A stretch of DNA of 10,340 bases from Desulfobacterales bacterium (GTDB lineage: Bacteria; Desulfobacterota; Desulfobacteria; Desulfobacterales; RPRI01), in contig JAGVOC010000041.1 in NCBI GenBank assembly GCA_020052975.1, positions 1-10,340 on the forward strand, in the 5' to 3' direction. A program made the translations under genes and the position numbers. Numbering within the stretch: position 1 is the stretch's first letter; each line of letters begins with the position of its first letter. Under the pieces are notes generated by a model. It was not told where the DNA came from and did not search any database. It saw nothing but the letters and a program-made list of their open reading frames with translations. Shown here piece after piece: positions 1 through 6,300 of the stretch.

Positions 1-178
1 ATGCGAGAACGGTGTACGTGGCCAGTACGAGGAATCTCTTATCGGTGTGCCGGTGCCGGACCCCGAGAATCCGATCAATGTGGTAAGGGTTATCCGTTCT
101 TTTGACCCGTGCCTTGCCTGTGCAGTGCATATTATCGACCCGCAGACAAACGAAGTCAGAAAGTTTATTGTTGAATGA
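1..178 (+). CDS. [NiFe]-hydrogenase large subunit, C-terminal end (partial)
   Basis: This is the last 58 codons of an uptake (group 1, HybC-like) [NiFe]-hydrogenase large subunit; the 5' part lies outside the window. The reading frame starts at base 2 and ends with TGA at 176-178. The diagnostic feature is SFDPCLACAVH, the C-terminal L-motif DPCxxCxxH. Its two cysteines bind the Ni-Fe site, and the His marks the end of the mature protein. Fifteen residues follow the His (IIDPQTNEVRKFIVE). That is the length I recall for the tail removed from E. coli HybC, so this is an unprocessed precursor needing a dedicated endopeptidase. The next gene encodes one and overlaps by ATGA. The enzyme would oxidise H2 and pass electrons through a small subunit, presumably encoded upstream. 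The subgroup within group 1 cannot be fixed from this fragment. Confidence 0.95.
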   Translation, partial: CENGVRGQYEESLIGVPVPDPENPINVVRVIRSFDPCLACAVHIIDPQTNEVRKFIVE

Positions 179-690
179 CGGAAGATCCAGGGACTTTCGA
201 TCAGCATAACTCAGGGGGAGACGACGTCTCCCCCGAAAAAATTGTTATTCTCTGCGTGGGGAACGTGCTCTTATCAGATGAAGGAGTGGGTGTGCACGTG
301 GCCAATGAGCTCCTGAAGATTGATTTCCCGCCGAATGTTTCGGTTTTCGAGGGGGGTACTGACGGCTTTCGCCTCATAGACATCATCACCGGCGCTGACC
401 GCCTCATCGTTGTCGACGCGGTGAAAGGGGGCGGAGACCCTGGGTCTCTCTACCGCTTTGATATCGATGATGTAACGCATTCACCATCAGGCTTCAAGAC
501 TTCCGTGCATCAGATCGGTATCCTGGAGGTTATTCATTTGTCCGAACTGATAGGGAAAAAACCCCGGACAACGATCATCGGTGTGGAGCCGAAGTCCCTC
601 GATATGGGCATGGAGCTGACACCGGAAATCCAGGCCAAGATGCCGCGGATTCTCGAACTGATACATGAAGAAATCGCCCGTTCAGTCTGA
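175..690 (+). CDS. hybD: Hydrogenase maturation endopeptidase, HybD/HyaD family
   Basis: A 171-residue nickel-dependent endopeptidase of the HycI/HybD family. It acts in the cytoplasm after the NiFe(CN)2CO centre is inserted and cuts the C-terminal tail from the large-subunit precursor. Residues 23-39 hold the family signature GNxLLxDEGxGxH. By alignment to E. coli HybD (Glu16, Asp62, His93), the nickel-sensing ligands are Glu36, Asp81 (VVDAV) and His112 (SVHQIG). The GGTDG segment lies at 60-64. The core has normal length. The start ATG overlaps the stop of the large-subunit gene (ATGA), indicating translational coupling. No in-frame ATG, GTG or TTG lies between it and the conserved core, so this start is effectively forced. 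It gives an unusual, poorly conserved 22-residue N-terminal extension that contains a perfect inverted repeat (214-234). The symbol follows the resemblance; hyaD or hoxM-type naming is also possible. Confidence 0.95.
   Translation: MTEDPGTFDQHNSGGDDVSPEKIVILCVGNVLLSDEGVGVHVANELLKIDFPPNVSVFEGGTDGFRLIDIITGADRLIVVDAVKGGGDPGSLYRFDIDDVTHSPSGFKTSVHQIGILEVIHLSELIGKKPRTTIIGVEPKSLDMGMELTPEIQAKMPRILELIHEEIARSV
214..234 (+). repeat. Perfect 10-bp inverted repeat in the 5' end of the hybD-like gene
   Basis: Ten bases GGGGGAGACG are followed by one base and then the exact reverse complement CGTCTCCCCC. In RNA this would form a very stable GC-rich hairpin; the innermost pairs must open to make a loop. It lies 36 bases after the hydrogenase large-subunit stop and inside codons 14-20 of the maturation protease, ahead of the conserved core. 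It is followed by GAAAAAATTG rather than a U run, so it is not a standard terminator. A role in 3'-end protection of the hydrogenase message, or in lowering protease expression relative to the structural genes, is inference. Confidence 0.7.
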
Positions 691-907
691 TTTTGAACTG
701 CCGGGAGATTGGAAATTTACTCGTCATGCCCCTGACCGTCCCGCTCAGTTTTTAGACGCTTTATTCTTTTCTGCAATATCCCCCTCCCAATCTGTATCGA
801 GCACACGCTTGACCGGAGAATACAGTATTTTCCCTTAGTAAAAATACTACAGAGAAACTGGAAATTGGCTTATATCTTTTCACTGCTGGTTTTTGCTAAA
901 ACACTGC
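691..907. other. Non-coding gap between the hydrogenase operon and the Rhs locus
   Basis: About 200 bases with no supportable reading frame, tRNA or clear rho-independent terminator. It marks the change from hydrogenase genes to the secreted-protein locus and should hold the end of one transcript and the promoter of the next. The one notable structure is the AT-rich inverted repeat at 824-848. A TTGACC hexamer at 809-814 resembles a -35 box, but no good -10 lies 16-18 bases downstream, so no promoter is called. Confidence 0.6.
824..848. repeat. AT-rich 8-bp inverted repeat, possible operator or hairpin
   Basis: AGTATTTT (824-831) and AAAATACT (841-848) are perfect reverse complements around a 9-base spacer. 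The site lies 59 bases before the first secreted-protein start, within the likely promoter region. The spacing would suit a dimeric regulator or a weak transcript hairpin. No U run follows on either strand, so it is not called a terminator. Its function is unknown. Confidence 0.4.
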
Positions 908-1951
908 ATGGGGAAATTAGGAGTTGAAAAATATCCATTCTTTGCTGAATCGAAGCGACTTTTCAAGGCATTCCACAAGCTTCTTGTCATCCTCTTTATC
1001 TGTCTCATTGCAGTGTCTGTCGCGCTCGCCGATGAAGTCACCTATTTTTACGATGACGCAGGGCGGCTTGTCAGAGTTGCAGATCCGTCAACAAATGCAC
1101 AGGTTCTTTATCAATATGATGAAGTCGGAAATCTTCTGGGCATAAGCAGCGGTACTTTCACCGCTGGCCCTCCCGTACTTGACAACATCACCCCTGGATT
1201 CTTGGTAAAAGGTTCTAAAGCGTTTGTGAGTATCACAGGGCAGAATCTTATTACAACAAAAGAGTTATCCTCTGATAATCCTGACATAACAATTTATGTT
1301 CTCAGTGTGTCCGACGCTGAAATTAAAGCAGCTGTAATAATTCCATTGAGCGCTGTTTCCGGTGCTGTTCACTTCACTGCTGTCACACTGTATGGTTCTG
1401 ACAGCATTCAGGCCTCAATAACAGACGCTACTCTTCACTTCAGCCCCGAATATATTGCATTGTCACCCGGCATAAGCGGGACTATCACGGCAAATATTTC
1501 CCCTCCTGTCAATACAGATATAACAATCATACTCCATAATAGCAATCCGACAATTGCGTTGGCGCCAAGATTCTTCACAATTATTTCATCGGGAATATCA
1601 GATTTTTCTATTGATCCATTCAATGCCGGATATTCCACCATCAGCTCAGGTGAAGCTGAAACAATTGTTAATGTGACCGAAAGCACTATTGCAAATTCTC
1701 TCCCTGTAAGTATTTTCAAGGAACAGGAACAGGTGAACACTTCTTTCGTATATGCAATGCCTTTAAGTATCTACTATGAACCACAGGCGGGTATCTCAAC
1801 GGTGAATGCATTTCCTGTTAGCGTCTATAGGGATCTGATGCAATCCATTGTTACATTTCAGGCTCTTCCTGTTAGCGCTTACAGAGAGACGGGATACGGA
1901 AATCCTGTCGTAGTGACATTGCCTGTAAGTACACAGATATCTGTGCAATAG
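908..1951 (+). CDS. Secreted protein with YD repeat, IPT/TIG domain and C-terminal PVS repeats
   Basis: Numbering here is from an alternative TTG at 893. The frame encodes 352 residues from that TTG, or 347 from ATG 908, which I prefer; neither start has a convincing Shine-Dalgarno sequence. A basic stretch (KRLFKAFHK) and a hydrophobic segment end in ALA|DE near residue 46, a typical Sec signal-peptidase site. Next come a single Rhs/YD-type unit (47-85, YFYDDAGRLVRV and YQYDEVGNLLGI), an IPT/TIG immunoglobulin-like domain (about 93-175), and a second beta-rich, bacterial-Ig-like segment (about 180-265). The tail (271-352) is four copies plus a remnant of an 18-19-residue repeat starting P(V/L)S(I/V/A)(Y/F). 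There are no catalytic motifs. It is probably a cell-surface or envelope protein co-expressed with the glycine-rich and Rhs proteins downstream. The YD unit links it to the Rhs gene, perhaps as a partner or assembly factor; that role is inference. Confidence 0.85.
   Translation: MGKLGVEKYPFFAESKRLFKAFHKLLVILFICLIAVSVALADEVTYFYDDAGRLVRVADPSTNAQVLYQYDEVGNLLGISSGTFTAGPPVLDNITPGFLVKGSKAFVSITGQNLITTKELSSDNPDITIYVLSVSDAEIKAAVIIPLSAVSGAVHFTAVTLYGSDSIQASITDATLHFSPEYIALSPGISGTITANISPPVNTDITIILHNSNPTIALAPRFFTIISSGISDFSIDPFNAGYSTISSGEAETIVNVTESTIANSLPVSIFKEQEQVNTSFVYAMPLSIYYEPQAGISTVNAFPVSVYRDLMQSIVTFQALPVSAYRETGYGNPVVVTLPVSTQISVQ
1703..1948 (+). repeat. C-terminal PVS repeat array (4 copies plus remnant)
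   Basis: The encoded repeats begin PVSIFKEQ, PLSIYYEP, PVSVYRDL, PVSAYRET and PVSTQISVQ, with periods of 19, 18, 18 and 18 residues. Each has the form P-(V/L)-S-x-(Y/F), then a polar turn, then hydrophobic beta-strand residues, suggesting stacked beta-hairpins. The repeats are visible in protein but have diverged in DNA, so they are old rather than recently expanded. Confidence 0.75.
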
Positions 1952-1978
1952 AAAAATTTATATTTAATAGTTTTCAAC

Positions 1979-1985
1979 AAGGAGG
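1979..1985 (+). promoter_or_regulatory. Strong ribosome binding site for the glycine-rich protein
   Basis: AAGGAGG lies 8 bases before ATG 1994 and is the best Shine-Dalgarno match in the window. It fixes the start of the next gene and contrasts with the gene before it, which has no visible one. This suggests that the glycine-rich protein is made in larger amounts. Confidence 0.85.
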
Positions 1986-1993
1986 ACATAAAA

Positions 1994-3310
1994 ATGATAC
2001 ATATTGTTCTGTTTTTATTCATCTCTTTCTTTCTCTTTATGGGAAATGCATATGGCGCATTTGTAAGCGGCAGTACAGGCGTTGACGGGGCATTCAGTCC
2101 AACTGCGAATACAGCGCTTCAGGTGCCTTCAAATGGTGTATTCAATTTCACAACCGTAAATATCCCTTTTAATGTAACCGTTACCTTTAAAAAGAATGCA
2201 GCCAATACACCTCTTCATATTCTTGCGACAGGGAATGTCACAATCGCAGGGGCAATCAGTGTAAACGGGACAGATTCGGTAGATTCGGGTGGTGGCAAGG
2301 GTGGACCAGGCGGCTTTGACGGCGGAAACGGAGGGTATGTCGCAACAGCATCACTTCCGGGTGGCAAAGGATCAGGCCCCGGAGGCGGAGGAGGAGGAAG
2401 TTCCACCTGCGCGTATGGTGGCGGAGGAAGTTTTGGGTCCGCAGGCACCGCGTATACCGGTACAAATTGTGGAGCAGCAGGTTCTGTATATGGAAATTCA
2501 GAGCTTCAGCCATTAACAGGAGGCTCGGGCGGTGGAGGCGCGTATGCCGGCAACGCTGGAGGAGGTGGAGGAGGAGCCATACTTATCGCATCTTCAGGAA
2601 CAATAAATATCATCGACATGTACACAAGAATAACAGCTAACGGGGGGAATGGCTCTGGCAAAGGCGCTGGAGGAAGCGGAGGTGCAATAAGGCTCATAGC
2701 CAATACTATAACAGGGAACGGTACTATTGAAGCAAAAGGTGGTACCGGGTACGGTGTAGGAGGATACGGCCGAATCAGGCTCGAAGCGTATACCGTCAAC
2801 AGGACGGCAGGCCCTGTATTTGTGTACTACCCGCCGGCCAGTGTTTTCCTTGCAAATACCCCTACCCTAAGAATTACATCCATCGGTGGCTTGATCGTGC
2901 CTGCAAGCCCGGCAGGGTCTTTTTCCACACCGGATGTAATTCTTCCGGCCACAACAACAAATCCTGTTACCTTAACGTTAGATGCATCATATATTCCTGT
3001 GGGAACAACCGTCACTGTATCTGTATTGCCAAAGTTCGGGAATGCCAGCAGTGTTACCGCAACCTTGAGCGGCGCTCTCGAAACATCGACTGCCTCAGCA
3101 GCCGTAACTCTTCCATCGGGGAGTTATGCAAGTATCATACAGGCATATGCCGTTTATACATTACAGACAGCATTCTATTGGGAAAGTGAAAAAATTGAAA
3201 GGGTAAGAGTAGCAGCAAAACTTGGCGAAGAGTCTGAAACTGTCTATATAACTGAATCCGGCAGGGAGATAAAGTCGGCTGAGCCCATGGCAAAACTCAA
3301 CGGCTGGTAA
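1994..3310 (+). CDS. Secreted glycine-rich surface protein
   Basis: A 438-residue exported protein. Residues 1-21 form a Sec signal peptide ending in NAYG|AF. Residues 22-95 are beta-rich, with a GxFxPTxNTxLQVPxNGxFNFTTVNI-type opening seen in secreted proteins of metal-reducing and related anaerobes (from memory). Residues 96-270 are a glycine-rich region with GGGG runs, containing two more ordered segments, GGGAILIASSGTINI and GGAIRLIANTITGNGTIEA, that look like rungs of a beta-helix. Residues about 285-395 form an Ig-like, Thr/Val-rich domain. The polar end (396-438, rich in E and K) has no LPXTG, PEP-CTERM or autotransporter signal. It starts 42 bases after the previous gene behind a strong RBS and ends 35 bases before the Rhs gene, so all three are probably co-transcribed. 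A structural role such as matrix or surface layer is inferred; no enzymatic motif is seen. Confidence 0.85.
   Translation: MIHIVLFLFISFFLFMGNAYGAFVSGSTGVDGAFSPTANTALQVPSNGVFNFTTVNIPFNVTVTFKKNAANTPLHILATGNVTIAGAISVNGTDSVDSGGGKGGPGGFDGGNGGYVATASLPGGKGSGPGGGGGGSSTCAYGGGGSFGSAGTAYTGTNCGAAGSVYGNSELQPLTGGSGGGGAYAGNAGGGGGGAILIASSGTINIIDMYTRITANGGNGSGKGAGGSGGAIRLIANTITGNGTIEAKGGTGYGVGGYGRIRLEAYTVNRTAGPVFVYYPPASVFLANTPTLRITSIGGLIVPASPAGSFSTPDVILPATTTNPVTLTLDASYIPVGTTVTVSVLPKFGNASSVTATLSGALETSTASAAVTLPSGSYASIIQAYAVYTLQTAFYWESEKIERVRVAAKLGEESETVYITESGREIKSAEPMAKLNGW
2381..2576 (+). repeat. G-rich GGN tracts encoding polyglycine
   Basis: Two runs of GGA/GGT/GGC codons (2381-2399 and 2558-2576) each give at least four GG doublets with one-base spacers on the coding strand. 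That pattern could form two-layer G-quadruplexes in mRNA. The simplest explanation is glycine coding; a structural role is speculative. The opposite strand reads as proline-rich shadow frames. Confidence 0.4.
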
Positions 3311-3320
3311 AGTTCAGCCG
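3301..3320 (+). repeat. Small hairpin across the stop codon of the glycine-rich gene
   Basis: CGGCTG (3301-3306) and CAGCCG (3315-3320) are perfect complements around an 8-base loop that contains the TAA stop at 3308-3310. No U run follows. In a polycistronic message it could influence re-initiation at the Rhs start 26 bases downstream or protect a processed 3' end. This is inferred from position only. Confidence 0.4.
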
Positions 3321-3333
3321 GACAGATAAATTT

Positions 3334-3340
3334 AAAGAGG
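3334..3340 (+). promoter_or_regulatory. Ribosome binding site for the Rhs gene
   Basis: AAAGAGG ends 5 bases before ATG 3346. It supports that start, which also gives a proper signal peptide immediately after the initiator Met. Confidence 0.7.
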
Positions 3341-3345
3341 TATTC

Positions 3346-6300
3346 ATGAAACAATTGCTGATTCTCTGTTTGATAATAGTTGCGGTGTCCCTTGCTTCGT
3401 TTGCATATGCATACGAAACCCAGACAGCCGGTAACATTCCTCTAAACGATGGAATAACAGCCATCGCTGTCAATCCTTCAGCCGGCATTGCAGCGGGTGT
3501 GAGCAAGACGACGAGGGCACTGTACATAATCGACACCTCCATAAACTCAGTCATCAAGCGTATTCCTCTTGGTATCACTCCTGTAGCTATTGCGTTTGAC
3601 GGAACCGGAAATCATGCAGTCGTTTCAACCTCGGAAGGCATCCTTCAGTTCATCGATCCTGAAACAGAGAACATTACTAAAACACTCACTCTTCCCGGCA
3701 AAGTCGGTGCTGTTTCTGTCCACATCTCCTCCATTCCGAATATCATCTATATCGCCACCGGTAACAACCTCATCATGCTCGATGCATCCACAGGGCAGAT
3801 CATCAAACAAATCTCTTTTTCCGATTCGATAACAGGCATCGCTTTTGACCAAACTCTTAATTACCTCCTTCTGACTTCAGAAAGCAGGAATGTCTTGTCT
3901 GTTTATAATGCTCAGACATTGGAGGCTGTAACTGTTATAAAAACAGCTAATATCCCTGCCGGAATTGCCATCAATCCGTCAACGCACATAGCTCTTCTCA
4001 CAAATACCGATGGCATGAGCATCTCCATCGTTTCTCTTGACAAAATGACACTTCTTGACACAATCCCCTTTCATGAAAAACCTCTTTCTGTCGCAATCGA
4101 TGCAGACGCCAACATTGCCCTGATAGGTCATAAATCCGGGATCGCCATCATCAGGCTCGAAAACCCTGTATCTGTCATCGACAGACTTATTCCCGAAAGC
4201 AGCACGGCAGGCGATCCGGGCTTTTCCCTTTCGATAGAAGGCTCGAAATTTGTCCGCGAATCAAAGGCCAGTTTTAATCTCAGGGAACTTGAAACAACCT
4301 TTGAAAGCAATAATAATCTCAGGGCGCTTGTTCCATCAGATGAACTCTTTTCCCCTGGAGATTTCCCTGTATCGATCACAAACCCATCACCGGGCGGGGG
4401 CATATCGAACAGCCTGATTTTTAAGATATTTAATCCGATGCCCAAATTAGAAGCAATTTCCCCTGAAACAGTAGCTCTCACGGCGCCTTCCGTCACCGTG
4501 AGGGTTATGGGGAAGAACTTTCTTCCCAATTCAGTCATCAATTTCAATGGCCAAAACATGAAAACACGCTTCATCAGCAGCATCCTTCTTGAGGTCGGAA
4601 TTGACCTTTCAGGCGTCGTAACGCCTTCACAGTATCCTGTCACCGTTATAAACCCCACACCTGTCAGTTTCACTTCCAATCCGGTCTTCCTAACTGTTGT
4701 TCCTGAAGACGAATATAATTCAAAAGCCTTAAAGGAAGAGGCAAAGAAAGAAGTTTCGGATAAAACAACCGGTTCCCTGACCGGAAGGATTCTTAATACG
4801 CAAAAGCAGCCTATTGAAGGAGTAAAGGTAGCAATAAAGAACATCTCTGCTGAAACAGACGCAAACGGGAATTTCACGCTGAATAGTGTGCCCTCCGGCA
4901 GACAGCATCTCATGATCCACGGATCAACGGTGAAAGAAAAAGACAGCCATTATCCGACCATCCCCCTTACCGTAAATATCGAGGCCGATAAAATCAATCC
5001 CATGCCCTTCCAGATTTATCTTCACCAGCAGAAAAGCAGAAACTTCAGGCATATAGACCCGAACGAAGATACTATTCTCACCGATGCTGAAGTGCCGGGC
5101 TTTGAATTAAGGATCCCGAAGGGGGTAAATATTACCGGCTGGGATGGAAAACGGAATCTCAAGATTTCGGTCAGAACAGTGCCTACAGACAGGCTTCCGG
5201 TAAAACCGTTGCCGAATAATGCCTTCGTAAGAACAGTCTACATGTTCTATTTCGACAAAATCGGCGGTGGAATACCCAACCAGCCTATACCCATAAAGTC
5301 ACCGAACGATCTCGGACTTCTTCCCAAAGAAAAAGCCGTGCTCTGGTATTATGACGAATCGCCGAACGAAGGCGAAGCGCCGAATGACTGGGCAATTGCG
5401 GGAACAGGCACAGTTACTCCTGACGGAATGTACATTGTCTCCGATCCCGGAGTCGGCATACCAAAGTTCTGCTGCGGGGCAAGTGCGTGGGGTGGTACAG
5501 GAACTAGCGGCCCTCCTTCCGGTAATGATGGTAGCTGTAATCATGGCTGTTGTGGTTCAGCAGGTGGAGGAAACGGAGGCGGTGGAGGTGGCGGCGGTGG
5601 CTTCAGTGGGCCGGGCCCTAGCGGACCATCCGGCACAGCAGGCGATCCGGTTGACCTAGCTACAGGATTTTTCATCTATTCAAAAACAGACTTTTATCTG
5701 CCGGGGGTCATACCGGTAAGTATTTCAAGGTATTACAGGAGCGGCGACACCAACTTCAGCACATTCGGCAGAGGCGCCTATTTTGAATACGACTGGTGGC
5801 TGGGAGATTACGGAGATATGCTTCTGCTCGTAAAGCCCGGCAATTATCAGTACAGATTTCCAAAACAGACAGACGGCACATATATCAATACCACAGACCC
5901 TCTATTCAGTGGCGCGGTGGTCACCCATAATGCGACTGACGACACCCGGACACTCAGCATGAAGGACGGGACAAAATACAAGTTCATTTACAAAGACAGG
6001 TATTCAGGCGAACTAATTGAGATAGAAGACAGGAACAGCAACAAACTAACTCTAACCAGAATGCCGCGCTCTGCCACAGGTGATGATCAAGGCGGATATC
6101 TGACAAAGATCACCACCCCTGAAGGACGAACTGTCACATTTAATCTGACTTATTCAGGTCAGACACCATCAGGGTTTTTCAGAACAGATGAAATCATCGA
6201 TTCAACCGGAAAAAGCGTGAAATATTACTATGAATTAGATCCTTTGAGTTACTACCAAAGGCTTAAGAAAGTCATTTATCCTGACAAAAGCACCCTCGAA

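Noticed and set aside
680..698. GTTCA/TGAAC inverted repeat at the end of the hydrogenase protease gene, considered as a terminator
   Set aside because: The stem is only 5 bp, with no following T run.
924..1145. Alternative + frame starting at a TTG inside the first secreted-protein gene
   Set aside because: The competing frame contains a signal peptide and a YD unit. This one gives Ser/Leu-rich sequence with no recognisable feature.
2215..2799. Proline-rich open frames on the minus strand
   Set aside because: They are the complement of GGN glycine codons in the secreted protein. They have no ribosome binding sites or family features.
4128..4913. 261-codon open frame on the minus strand inside the Rhs gene
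   Set aside because: It lies fully within the IPT/regulatory-domain coding region, where the + strand clearly encodes conserved domains. Its translation is low-complexity and Ser/Leu-rich without motifs.
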